Below, one piece after another: positions 8,738-17,571 of a stretch of DNA of 64,000 bases. A model generated the notes under the pieces. That model worked only from the letters and a program-made list of their open reading frames with translations. It was not told where the DNA came from and made no database searches. The translations under genes were made by a program, and so were the position numbers. The stretch lies in the NCBI GenBank assembly GCA_965199105.1, contig CBDAQO010000002.1, positions 2,418,001 through 2,482,000 on the forward strand, written 5' to 3'. Numbering within the stretch: the first letter of the stretch is position 1; each line of letters opens with the position of its first letter. This stretch comes from LMUY01 sp965199105 (GTDB lineage Bacteria; Pseudomonadota; Alphaproteobacteria; Acetobacterales; Acetobacteraceae).

Positions 8738-11734
8738 ATGCGTCTGGGCAGAGCAGCAGTCTGGCCACTTGGACTGATCACCACGGCAATCCAAGCGGGT
8801 CTGGTCGGTTTGGCTGCTATTTGCGGGCTGATGCTCTATGAGGCGCGGCTATCCGCCTACGTCGAAGCCACGCACGAAGCGTCCAGCCTTGCCCGATTGC
8901 TGCAGGCAGACCTCGAGAAGAGCGTCGAGGTTGCCGACCTCTCGCTGCGCAACGTCGACGCCGACCTGCGGCTGGTGGAGCAACACAACTTGGCGCCGGA
9001 GCTGCGCCGCCCCGTCCTTGAGAACGACGCGATGCCGGCCAATGCATTCGGTGTGCTCACGCTGATCGATGACACTGGACACATCGCGTTTGACTCGAGC
9101 GGACGAGGCAGCGCCAGCACCGATTACAGTGGCCGGGACTACTTCAGGCGGCACCGGGACCAGCCCGAGGTCGGCCTTCAGTTCACGGCGCTCAAGACGA
9201 GCCTGGTCACGGGCCAACCCAGATTGCTGCTGAGCCGCCGGTTGAACCATGTCGATGGCTCTTTCGCCGGCGTTATCACGGAGACGATCGGGCCATCGGT
9301 GTTGGCAAGATTGTTCGACCGCCCCGACCTCAGGCCGGACGACGACGTGCTGCTGAATTCGGATGTCGGGTTGGTGTTCCAGCGGAACACCGGCGTGCGC
9401 TTTTTCGGTGCGAGCGTCGGCCAGTCCGCGCTCGGTGACGCGCTGCGGGCCAAGCGCGACGGCATCGTCGAGGCGGCATTGCCCTCCGACGGCATCGCAC
9501 GGCTTTGGGCGGCGCAGCGACTGCACAGCATCGACTTGACGATCGTGGTCGGCCTCTCGCGCCAGGGTATCTACGAAGCTTGGTGGCGGCAGGTCGTGGT
9601 CATCGGCTCGGCAGTGCTGGTGCTGCTGCTGCTGGCGGGGTTGCTGAGTGCGGGTCTGCGCCGGCAGGTCTTCCATCGCAGCCGGGTCGAAACCGCTTTG
9701 CGCGAGAGCGAGACGCGATTTTCTTTGCTGATGGAGAGCGCCAGCGACCTCATCACCTGCCTCGACATGAGTTTGCGGCGGACCTACGTGTCACCAGCGA
9801 GCTTGGAGGTGTTGGGCTACGAGCCGCACGAACTGCTCGGCATCATCCCGCACCACGTCACCCATCCCGACGATGCTGCGCACTTGGCGGAGCGCTTTCG
9901 CTTACTGCGCGAAGGCAAAGTCGAGCGCGACATCCTGACCAACCGTATGCGCCATAAAGCGGGACACTATGTTTGGGTTGAGGCCAAGGTAAGCTTGCTG
10001 CGCGATCCAGTTTCTAGCAAGCCCGTCGCCATCTTATGCGCCGTGCGCGATATTTCCGCGCGCAAGGCGGCGGCCGATGAGCTGCTGGCGGCCAACCGAG
10101 ACCTTGAGCGGCTGTCGCGACATCTGGCGCGAGCGCGCGACACCGCCGAACGCGCCAGCGCGGCAAAGTCGAGTTTCCTCGCCGGCGTGAGCCACGAGCT
10201 GCGCACGCCGCTGAATGGCATCATGGGCTATGCGGAGCTGCTTCAGATCGAAGGCGGCCTGAACGACAGCCAGACCGCACGGGTCAGTGCGATGCGTGCT
10301 GCCGGGCAGCATCTGCTCAGTATGATCAACAACGTGCTCGATCTGTCGGAGATCGAGACTGGCCACATCGACATGCACCTCGTTTCCATCGACATCGGCG
10401 ATATCGCGGGTGACTGCATGGACCTCATCCGGCCCTTGGCGCAACGCAAGGGGCTGACGTTGCGCTGCGAAGCACTCAGGGGCGACGCTGTCAGCATGCT
10501 CGGCGACCCGACACGGTTGCGCCAAATCCTCGTCAACCTGCTCGGCAATGCGGTCAAATTCACCCGGTCCGGTAGCGTCACGTTGCGCTACTTCCAACTC
10601 GGGCAGGATCGCGCCCGCATCGAGATCGCAGACACCGGTCCCGGCATTGCCACGGGCGAGCGCTGGCGGTTGTTCCAGGAGTTCGACCGCATCGCCGAGA
10701 CCGCGCGGGCAGAAGAAGGAGCGGGCCTCGGGCTTGCGCTGTCCCACCGCTTGGCAGTGGCGATGAGCGGCGAGATTGGCTACAGCGACAATCCGGGCGG
10801 CGGCAGCGTGTTCTGGCTCGAGTTGCCCAGCTCCGTCGACCGGTCGGATCCTGCGCCGGGTCTGGCCGACGACAACGCCGGTGCTCCATCGCAGCCCGTG
10901 CAGGGGAGCTGTCGCATCCTGGTGGTCGACGACGTCGCGATCAACCGCGATATCGCGACCGCCTTCCTCGCGGCGGCCGGGCACGAGACGGTCTGCGCCG
11001 ATGGTGGGGAACAAGCCGTCGAGCTGGCGGCAAAGGAAGACTTCGACCTCATATTGATGGACGTTCGCATGCCAGACTTGGATGGGAGGCAAGCGACCCG
11101 CCGCATCCGAGCCTTCGACAGCCACCGCGCCCAAGTTCCCATTATCGCGCTCACCGCTCAAGCCTTTGCCAACGAGGTGGTGGAGTGCCGCGAGGCGGGA
11201 ATGAACGCGCATTTGGCCAAACCGTTCAGCCAAACCGCACTCCTGGCCGTGGTCGCCCGCGCCCGGGCGAGCGTGATGGACCCGCAGGCTGAGAAGGTAG
11301 AAACGGCCGTGGTCGCGCAATTCGGTGCTGACATTGCCGTGTTGAACGAGGAGATCTTTGCCCAGACGACGAGCTATCTGCCGATTGAGGCGGTGGCGAG
11401 CCACCTGCGCAGCCTGACCCTACGCACCGAAGCGTTGCTGACCGAGTTGGAGCGCCTGCTGAGCACCGAGGCGGTTGCCGAGCCTGACTGGGCTAGCCTG
11501 GTGGCGGCAGGTCATGCTCTGGGTGGAAGTGCCGGCATGTTCGGCTTCGAACGGCTCGCAGCGGTCGCTCGCCATTTCGAGTTTGTGGCCGCAAAAACTC
11601 CTGACGCTAACGCTCAGGCCGCGACCAGCTTGCGCGCGGCAGCCTTGGTCTCTCTCACCGAGATGCACCAGCGGGTTGCGCTTGCGAAGAGGGACCAGCC
11701 CGAAAGCCAATTGAGACCAGCCGGCGTCGTCTAG
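8738..11734 (+). CDS. Membrane hybrid sensor histidine kinase (Cache-PAS-HisKA-HATPase-REC-Hpt)
   Basis: The ATG at 8738 has AAGGACG upstream and gives 998 residues. Parts: TM1 at about 14-34; an extracytoplasmic sensory domain with RDYFRRHRD, typical of PDC/Cache sensors; TM2 at about 286-306 (VIGSAVLVLLLLAGLLSAGL); a PAS domain; HisKA with phospho-His in GVSHELRTPLNG (about 484); ATPase boxes LVNLLGNAVKFT, DTGPGIA and GAGLGLAL; a receiver with Asp in LILMDVRMPD and Lys in LAKPF; and a C-terminal Hpt with AGHALGGSAGMFG. It is a complete phosphorelay in one protein. The stop TAG (11732-11734) lies inside a CTAG that is also the target duplication of the downstream IS. A double-receiver protein is encoded beyond the mobile DNA. 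Confidence 0.94.
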   Translation: MRLGRAAVWPLGLITTAIQAGLVGLAAICGLMLYEARLSAYVEATHEASSLARLLQADLEKSVEVADLSLRNVDADLRLVEQHNLAPELRRPVLENDAMPANAFGVLTLIDDTGHIAFDSSGRGSASTDYSGRDYFRRHRDQPEVGLQFTALKTSLVTGQPRLLLSRRLNHVDGSFAGVITETIGPSVLARLFDRPDLRPDDDVLLNSDVGLVFQRNTGVRFFGASVGQSALGDALRAKRDGIVEAALPSDGIARLWAAQRLHSIDLTIVVGLSRQGIYEAWWRQVVVIGSAVLVLLLLAGLLSAGLRRQVFHRSRVETALRESETRFSLLMESASDLITCLDMSLRRTYVSPASLEVLGYEPHELLGIIPHHVTHPDDAAHLAERFRLLREGKVERDILTNRMRHKAGHYVWVEAKVSLLRDPVSSKPVAILCAVRDISARKAAADELLAANRDLERLSRHLARARDTAERASAAKSSFLAGVSHELRTPLNGIMGYAELLQIEGGLNDSQTARVSAMRAAGQHLLSMINNVLDLSEIETGHIDMHLVSIDIGDIAGDCMDLIRPLAQRKGLTLRCEALRGDAVSMLGDPTRLRQILVNLLGNAVKFTRSGSVTLRYFQLGQDRARIEIADTGPGIATGERWRLFQEFDRIAETARAEEGAGLGLALSHRLAVAMSGEIGYSDNPGGGSVFWLELPSSVDRSDPAPGLADDNAGAPSQPVQGSCRILVVDDVAINRDIATAFLAAAGHETVCADGGEQAVELAAKEDFDLILMDVRMPDLDGRQATRRIRAFDSHRAQVPIIALTAQAFANEVVECREAGMNAHLAKPFSQTALLAVVARARASVMDPQAEKVETAVVAQFGADIAVLNEEIFAQTTSYLPIEAVASHLRSLTLRTEALLTELERLLSTEAVAEPDWASLVAAGHALGGSAGMFGFERLAAVARHFEFVAAKTPDANAQAATSLRAAALVSLTEMHQRVALAKRDQPESQLRPAGVV

Positions 11735-13071
11735 CAGGCTGCTGAAAAACTCCTCGCCGGTTGTCGTTGATTGTGATTCGCTGCGCTAGCAGCGGAGAAC
11801 GACGATGCGGGGCGGCGACGAGCAGACTGGGGCCTTGTTCAGCTACGTGAGTTGCGAGGCTCGCGTGCCGCCCGACCATCCGTTGCGGCTGATCCGCGCC
11901 GTGGTGGACGAGGCTCTCGACGTGTTGTCGCCGGAGTTTGATCGGCTGTATGCGCGGGTAGGCCGCCCCGGCATTGCGCCCGAGAAGCTGTTGCGGGCGC
12001 TGCTGTTGCAGGCGTTCTATTCCATCCGGTCCGAGCGTCAATTGATGGAGCAACTGGACTATAACCTGCTGTTCCGCTGGTTCGTCGGGCTGTCGATGGA
12101 TGCGCCGATGTGGGATGCAAGCACGTTCAGCAAGAACCGCGACCGCCTGCTGGACGGCGACGTGGCCCAACGCCTGCTTGCGGCCGTGGTCGCGCAGCCT
12201 CGGATCAAGGCGCTTATGTCGCACGAGCACTTCTCGGTCGACGGCACGCTCATCCAGGCCTGGGCCAGCCATAAGTCGTTCCAGCCGAAACCCGGCTCCA
12301 ACGCCGAGCCGCCGCCCGGCGATGGCCCGGACGCGCCGCCATCGGGCCGCAACGCCGAGCGCAACTGGCGAGGCCAGAAGCGCAGCAACGAGACGCATGC
12401 CAGCATCACCGACCCCGATGCCCGGTTGGCGCGCAAGTCGGACGGACAGGCCAGCATCATGGCGTATGCGGGTCATGTGCTGATGGAGAACCGCAACGGG
12501 CTTGTCGCCCAGAGCTGCCTGACCCACGCGACCGGCACGGCCGAACGCGACGCGGCCCTTGCCTTAGTGGACAGGGTGGCGCCGGGCCGCCGGATCACGT
12601 TGGGCGCGGACAAGGGCTATGACGTTGCCGGCTTCATCGCCGCATTGCGGGCGCGCCGGGTCACGCCGCATGTCGCGGTCGATGGCCGGGTGTCGAAGCT
12701 GGGTGTCCGGCGCGGCTCGGGCGTGGATGGGCGCACGATGCGGCATGCGGGCTATGCCGCAAGCCAGCGGACGCGCAAGCGGATTGAAGAGGTGTTCGGC
12801 TGGATCAAAGGGGCGGCCGGATTACGACAGACCAAGCATCGCGGCCGCGAACGGGTCGGTTGGCAATTCGACCTCGCTGTCACTGCCTACAACCTGATCC
12901 GCCTGCCTAGGCTGCTGACGGGAAGGCCCGCGTGATCGGTGTTCGGCACCCGGCAAGCAGCGCCGAATGGCTCTGCACAACCAGAGCCCAGCGCAAAACG
13001 GCCACGGTAAAACATGAAAAAAGCCGGCCGGAGATGACCATCCTCCACCGTCAGCTTTGTTCAGCAGCCTG
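11735..13071 (+). mobile_element. Intact IS5-type insertion sequence (1337 bp)
   Basis: The ends are inverted repeats: the left begins CAGGCTGCTGAAAAA and the right, read inward, CAGGCTGCTGAACAA. Direct CTAG duplications flank it at 11731-11734 and 13072-13075, matching the 4-bp CTAG-type target preference known for the IS5 group. It holds one full-length transposase gene and no passenger. The target CTAG is simultaneously the last bases of the histidine kinase gene and the terminal tetranucleotide of the repeat at 13072-13177. Confidence 0.88.
11805..12935 (+). CDS. IS5-family DDE transposase
   Basis: This is an uninterrupted 376-residue transposase. The N-terminal IS5/IS1182-like helical domain reads VPPDHPLRLIRAVVDEAL, GRPGIAPEKLLRALLLQ and SIRSERQLMEQLDYNLLFRW. 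Catalytic parts follow: first Asp in HFSVDGTLIQAW, second in TLGADKGYDVAGF, and the Glu in RKRIEEVFGWIK (the Y-(2)-R-(3)-E-(6)-K style end motif). A hydrophilic Pro/Gly/Asn-rich insert separates the first Asp from the rest. No frameshift or stop is seen, so the element may still be mobile. Confidence 0.92.
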   Translation: MRGGDEQTGALFSYVSCEARVPPDHPLRLIRAVVDEALDVLSPEFDRLYARVGRPGIAPEKLLRALLLQAFYSIRSERQLMEQLDYNLLFRWFVGLSMDAPMWDASTFSKNRDRLLDGDVAQRLLAAVVAQPRIKALMSHEHFSVDGTLIQAWASHKSFQPKPGSNAEPPPGDGPDAPPSGRNAERNWRGQKRSNETHASITDPDARLARKSDGQASIMAYAGHVLMENRNGLVAQSCLTHATGTAERDAALALVDRVAPGRRITLGADKGYDVAGFIAALRARRVTPHVAVDGRVSKLGVRRGSGVDGRTMRHAGYAASQRTRKRIEEVFGWIKGAAGLRQTKHRGRERVGWQFDLAVTAYNLIRLPRLLTGRPA

Positions 13072-13177
13072 CTAGAGCAGCATCCGAGCAATCGGAGTCG
13101 CTTTGCGATCCGAAGGCTCGGATAAAGCTGCTCTTTTCTCAGTCAAGCGGAGCATGATCGAAGAAATCATGCTCTAG
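13072..13177 (-). repeat. CTAG-bounded palindromic repeat, family A copy 1
   Basis: This 106-bp element starts and ends in CTAG. Its reverse complement matches 47722-47827 over the whole length at roughly 90 percent by eye. It contains two hairpin regions, one of them GAGCATGATTT...GATCATGCTC near its right end. The left CTAG is shared with the target duplication of the adjacent IS. Directly after the right CTAG comes CAGGTTGCTGA, which resembles the terminal repeat of that IS. Confidence 0.85.
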
Positions 13178-13323
13178 CAGGTTGCTGACGCCATTTGCCT
13201 CAAGTCGCAGGACTCCGCCCTGCATCCGGAAGGGATCGTCATCCCGTGTATCTCTCCGTCTGCCCGTAACGCTAGCGGCAAGCGTTCGCCGCGACCCGTG
13301 ACGACCCGGCCCGGACGATCTCA

Positions 13324-13612
13324 TTGAGCGATTGGGCACTTGGGCCTGACCTGATCGTGCTTGAGGCAACGGGGCTACGAGGCGGTGGTCACGGTGACAA
13401 GGCCAGCCACAAGCGGGTGCAAAAGTGCCTCGATGCGCATACCGCCTGGTTGCAAACGGAGCTGAGCAGCAGCGATATCTATGTCGCCGTGCGCGAGAGC
13501 ACGCTGTGGCGGCAGCAGGACACATTGCTGGATGTCCGTGCTCGGCGTGGGCAAGACCGTACGAATACGAAGCGGGAAGACTTGACCCGCAAGATAGTCA
13601 CTTCACCTTTTC
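13324..13612 (+). pseudogene. Decayed IS110-family transposase fragment
   Basis: The first readable motif is LGPDLIVLEATG, as in the DEDD domain of IS110 transposases. After an internal deletion comes the helical segment CLDAHTAWLQTELSSSDIYV, then VRESTLWRQQDTLL. A +1 shift later gives SVLGVGKTV, equivalent to the SVPGVGPVTA start of the C-terminal domain. Both termini and most of the catalytic domain are missing, so it cannot be active. It adds to the mobile debris between the sensor kinase and the response regulator. Confidence 0.7.
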
Positions 13613-13613
13613 A

Positions 13614-13720
13614 TTAGAGCATGACCGCATTAAGTGAGGTCACTTGATCGGTAAACATGCTCGCCAAAACAAAGAGCTAGACCATGACCGGCGACTTTGT
13701 CTGAGCCGGTCTTGGTCTAG
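13614..13720 (+). repeat. CTAG-type palindromic repeat, family C copy 1
   Basis: This 107-bp element begins TTAGAGCATG (one base off CTAG) and ends GGTCTAG. Its reverse complement aligns end to end with 34341-34447. Internal hairpins are AAGTGA-GG-TCACTT and a longer stem, AGACCATGACCGGC against GCCGGTCTTGGTCT. It abuts the IS110 remnant on the left and lies 44 bp from the response regulator stop. Confidence 0.82.
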
Positions 13721-13764
13721 GTGGTCAAAGGTGAAATCCTGTTGTGGATTCTATCCTGCTTTCG

Positions 13765-14694
13765 CTAGCCAGCCACGGTGGGCAGCGCCAGAGACGAGGC
13801 AAGGTTGGCGAGGTCGCCTATGCTCAGCATCTCGATTGGGCGGTCCGTTCGCAGCGCTTTGTAGTAGAGGCAATCTTGCACCATCCGCAGTACCGCCGCC
13901 GGGCCACCCCGCTTGGAGACGATCCCGTCGAGCACCATCGTCCAAGCGGGGTCCTGCGCCATGATGCTTTCTGGGGTGGAGGTCAGCGCGACGATGCGAG
14001 GACGAACCTCCCGGCCGACGCTGTCGTAAATCACCTTGGCCGCAGCAAGGCCGTCCAGCCTGGGCATCTGGAAATCGACCACGACGACGTCATACGACCC
14101 GGCCTCGATCATCCGAACGGCTTCCAGCCCGTCGCCGGCGACGTCCACGTCCATTTGGTCGGACTCTAACGTCAGCCTGACGAGCTCCAGCATGTGGGGA
14201 TCATCGTCGGCCAGCAGAACGCGCCCACGGCTGGCGCCGCGGCCGTTCAGCAAGTCTGTTTCCTGTGGTAAGCAGGCTTCGTCCAGCCCGGCTGGCGTCG
14301 CCGACGCAGAGAGAACGCAGGCCGGCGCCGGATCGACAGCACCGCCTTGTTCGATCGCGCGCACCAGCGCTTCAGCCGCCAACGGCTTGGCAAGGATAGC
14401 GTCAAACTCTGCGGCATTGGCCGACAGGTTCGCCGGCGACGATGTCAACGCGATCAGTCGCGGCCGCTTGGCCAACCCGACCAGGTTGCGGACGACCAGC
14501 GCAACGCGGGAACCGTCGAACTCGGGAATGTGGAAGTCGATGATGGCGACGTCGAATAGTCCGCCGCGCAGCCGCCTGACCGCCTCGCGACCATTGTCAA
14601 CCACGTCGACGAAGTAGCCACGGGCCTCAAGCAGGTGCGCAAGGACGTCGGCCTGAACCGGATCGTCCTCGACAATCAATATCTTCTGCCGCAT
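13765..14694 (-). CDS. Response regulator with two receiver domains
   Basis: This 309-residue protein contains two receivers and no output domain. Receiver 1 (about 3-115) has acidic EDD, phospho-Asp in VAIIDFHIPEFDG, Thr in IALTSS and Lys in ILAKPL. Receiver 2 (about 158-270) has ADDD, Asp in VVVVDFQMPRLDG, Thr in IVALTST and Lys in IVSKRGG. The ATG at 14694 has GGAGA 6 nt upstream. It probably relays or integrates phosphoryl groups from the hybrid kinase at 8738-11734, which points toward it and is separated only by mobile and repeat DNA. That pairing is inferred from position. Confidence 0.9.
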   Translation of the reverse strand: MRQKILIVEDDPVQADVLAHLLEARGYFVDVVDNGREAVRRLRGGLFDVAIIDFHIPEFDGSRVALVVRNLVGLAKRPRLIALTSSPANLSANAAEFDAILAKPLAAEALVRAIEQGGAVDPAPACVLSASATPAGLDEACLPQETDLLNGRGASRGRVLLADDDPHMLELVRLTLESDQMDVDVAGDGLEAVRMIEAGSYDVVVVDFQMPRLDGLAAAKVIYDSVGREVRPRIVALTSTPESIMAQDPAWTMVLDGIVSKRGGPAAVLRMVQDCLYYKALRTDRPIEMLSIGDLANLASSLALPTVAG

Positions 14695-14811
14695 GCCAGT
14701 CTCCGGTCGATTGTTGACAGTCAGCCCCGATAGGCCCGCGCACTGCCTGAAATAGCGAGTATGGAATGTGACGCCACGGGCTTGTTATTGCAGCCAATGA
14801 CTAAGAAAGCG

Positions 14812-17571
14812 TTAAACGGCCAAGGCGGTCTGCGGCAGCGCACCGTCATGGTTCGGGCGATCGGCACGCGGTTGGTCCCTCCTGCCGAGCGCCAACCCTG
14901 CCGCCTGCAGCGCCTGCCAAACCCGGTCGGCCGTGAACGGCGGCGAGCAAAACCGCAGGCCGGTGGCGTCGGCCAACGCGTTGGCGAGAGCCGCGGCCAC
15001 CGGGTTGAACGGGCTCTCACTCATCGACTTGGCTCCCGACGGGCCGAAGGCGTCGTAGGTGTCGGCAAACAACACCTCGGTCTGTGGCAAGTCCGCCCAG
15101 GCTGGAATGTGGTAGTCGCGGAAGCGGGCGTTGCACACCGCGCCCGTGTCGTCGTCCAGGCGCAGGTGCTCCCACATCGCCGCACCGAGCGCCTGCGCCA
15201 CGCCGCCTTCGACCTGCCCGCGGCATTGCAGCGGGTTCAGCACGCGCCCGGCATCGGCGGCATGCACGCTACGCAGGATGCGGATTTCGCCCGTCACCCG
15301 GCTGACCGCCACTCGGAACGCCTGCACGTTAAATGCGACCGAGCGGGGCGAGGCGTCGGCCCGGCGCATTACCATCATATCGTCGCCGGCGAAATCGGTG
15401 AGCGGGAACGCTTGGTTGCCCGCCAGCACCGCACCATCCGACAGCCGACATAGCTCGGGTGGGCAGCCGGCCCGCCGCGCCGCCGCTGCCAGCAAGCGGT
15501 CGCGCAGGGCGAACGCGGCCAGTTCACTTGCCCGCGCGGCAACGACCACGCCGGTGCTGCCGAACGCCCCCGTGTCATGCCCGACGAAATCCGTGTCCGA
15601 CCGGTGCAGCCGAACTCGGTCCGGGGTGGCCTCGAGTGCTGCGGCAATCACCTGGCGATGGACGGTTGAGGTGCCGTTGCCGAACTCCACCGTGCCGACA
15701 AAGGCGTCGAACGCGCCGTCGGCGGCCAAAGCAAGCCGCGCCTCGGCCCGGTGGCCGTAGGGTGGCGCGGTGTCGATCATGCCCATTGCCATGCCCGCGC
15801 CGACCAGCCAGTCCGGTCCTTCCGGGCAGGGCGCGCCGCCGGGTTGCCGCATCCTGGCTTCCACCAGGTCGAGGCATTGGTCGAGCCCGTAGCTGCCGAA
15901 CTCGACGTCATCAAGCCCGCCGTGCAGCGTCCGCAGCCGCTCTCCCGGGCGCACCATGTTCTGGCGTCGGAAGCTATAGGGGTCGATGTGCAACCGCCGG
16001 GCCAGGGCGTCGATGGCCTGCTCCATGGCAAAGATGGTTTGGCTAAGCCCGTAGCCACGGAAGGCGCCGGCGGGCAGCGTGTTGGTGTAGGCGGCCACTG
16101 CGTCGACCGCCCAGCTCGCGCACCGGTAGACCCCCAGAACTTCGCCGCAAGCATGCCCCAACACCGCCGGCGTGTGGTTGCCGTAAGCGCCCGCGTTCGC
16201 GACCACGTGCAGTGACAGCCCGGTGAGCGTACCGTCCGCCGACGCCGCCGCCTGCGCCGCGACCCGCATGGGATGGCGCGTCGTCATGCTGGAGAACTGC
16301 TCGGCGCGCGTCATCTCGAGCTGTACCGGCTGCCCCAGCCGCAGCGTCGCCAGGGCGCAGATATCCTCGACCAGCAGCTCCTGCTTGCCGCCGAAGCCGC
16401 CGCCCACTCGCTCCGCCACCACGCGAATGCGGGACGGCGGCAGCCCGAACAAATCCGCTAGCGCCTGGCGCACCAAGAACGGCACCTGCGTGCTCGAGCG
16501 CACGACAAGCCGGTCGCCGTCCATCCAGCTTATCACGGAGTGGGTTTCGAGTGCGGCGTGCTGCACCCGTTGGACGTCGCAGGTGATGGTCGCGGTGGCG
16601 GCGGCTTGGGCCAAGGCAGCGCCTAAGTCACCACCCGATGCCCGGATCTCCGCCACCACGTTGCGATCCGGGTTGGCGATTCGGCTGTTCGGCTTGTCGT
16701 GCAGGACGGGGGCGCCAGGCTGCATGGCGGCCGCCGGGTCGAACACGGCGGCGAGCGGTGCGTAGGCCACCACGAGCGCGTCACAACCGGCCTCTGCCGC
16801 CGCCGCGCTCTCGGCCACGACCGCGGCGACGCGCTGGCCGACGAAGCGGACGACGTCGTCCAGCAGGCGGGTGTCGTCGGGGTCGGCCCGGAAGTCTTCG
16901 TGCCGGGCGGTGGAGAACAGCCGCTTAGGCGCGTCCTCATGGGTGAACACGGCAATCACGCCCGGGATGGCCAGCGCGGCTTGCCGCTCGATGCTCACCA
17001 CTCGTGCATGCGGATGCGGCGATCGAAGCAGGCGCATGTGCAGCAAGCCCTCGGGCGCGATGTCGAGCGTGTAGGGCGCGGAGCCGGTTACCACGGCGTG
17101 CGCGTCCGGGGCTGGCTCGCTGCCTGGCTCCGCGCCCACCAGGCGCTGCCCGGCGAGCGCCGCTCCGATCGAGCGGTAGCCGGTGCAACGGCAGAGGTTG
17201 CTTTTCATCGCTTCGGCAAGATCGCTGCGCTGCTCCGGTTGCAGGGCCGACGCGGTGACGATCATGCCGGCCGTGCAGAAGCCGCATTGGAAGCCCTGTG
17301 CGGCGATGAAGGCCGATTGCAGCGGGTGCAGCTCGCCCGCCGCGCCAAGGCCTTCGATGGTCGTGACCTGCTGGCCGGCGGCACGATAGGCGGGGACTAA
17401 GCAGCTATTTACGGCAGCCCCGTTCAGCAGCACCGTGCAAGCGCCGCAATCACCCGTGTCGCAGCCCTTCTTGACGCCATACCAGCCGAGTTGACGCAGG
17501 ACGGTGCGCAGACATTGACCCGGGGTGACCGCGGCTTGCTGGGAGCGGCCGTTCACCTGCAAGGCGATCAA
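14812..17571 (-). CDS. Molybdenum hydroxylase: [2Fe-2S] domain fused to molybdopterin-binding domain (xanthine dehydrogenase family)
   Basis: About 919 residues. The N-terminal ferredoxin domain has CDTGDCGAC (first cluster, cysteines near 37, 42 and 45), and the second cluster has CGFCTAGM and CRCTGY. The molybdenum part follows from about 180 with VGQRVAAVVAES, ERVGGGFGGKQ, RGYGLSQTIFAMEQ, GAFGSTGVV and a C-terminal KSMSESPFNPVAAAL carrying the presumed catalytic Glu. In most relatives these are separate subunits. The start is a TTG at 17571 overlapping the stop of the FAD-subunit gene (TTGA), so translation is coupled. Substrate is probably a purine or related N-heterocycle, judged from neighbouring urate oxidase and deaminase genes; an aldehyde cannot be excluded. 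Confidence 0.88.
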   Translation of the reverse strand: MIALQVNGRSQQAAVTPGQCLRTVLRQLGWYGVKKGCDTGDCGACTVLLNGAAVNSCLVPAYRAAGQQVTTIEGLGAAGELHPLQSAFIAAQGFQCGFCTAGMIVTASALQPEQRSDLAEAMKSNLCRCTGYRSIGAALAGQRLVGAEPGSEPAPDAHAVVTGSAPYTLDIAPEGLLHMRLLRSPHPHARVVSIERQAALAIPGVIAVFTHEDAPKRLFSTARHEDFRADPDDTRLLDDVVRFVGQRVAAVVAESAAAAEAGCDALVVAYAPLAAVFDPAAAMQPGAPVLHDKPNSRIANPDRNVVAEIRASGGDLGAALAQAAATATITCDVQRVQHAALETHSVISWMDGDRLVVRSSTQVPFLVRQALADLFGLPPSRIRVVAERVGGGFGGKQELLVEDICALATLRLGQPVQLEMTRAEQFSSMTTRHPMRVAAQAAASADGTLTGLSLHVVANAGAYGNHTPAVLGHACGEVLGVYRCASWAVDAVAAYTNTLPAGAFRGYGLSQTIFAMEQAIDALARRLHIDPYSFRRQNMVRPGERLRTLHGGLDDVEFGSYGLDQCLDLVEARMRQPGGAPCPEGPDWLVGAGMAMGMIDTAPPYGHRAEARLALAADGAFDAFVGTVEFGNGTSTVHRQVIAAALEATPDRVRLHRSDTDFVGHDTGAFGSTGVVVAARASELAAFALRDRLLAAAARRAGCPPELCRLSDGAVLAGNQAFPLTDFAGDDMMVMRRADASPRSVAFNVQAFRVAVSRVTGEIRILRSVHAADAGRVLNPLQCRGQVEGGVAQALGAAMWEHLRLDDDTGAVCNARFRDYHIPAWADLPQTEVLFADTYDAFGPSGAKSMSESPFNPVAAALANALADATGLRFCSPPFTADRVWQALQAAGLALGRRDQPRADRPNHDGALPQTALAV

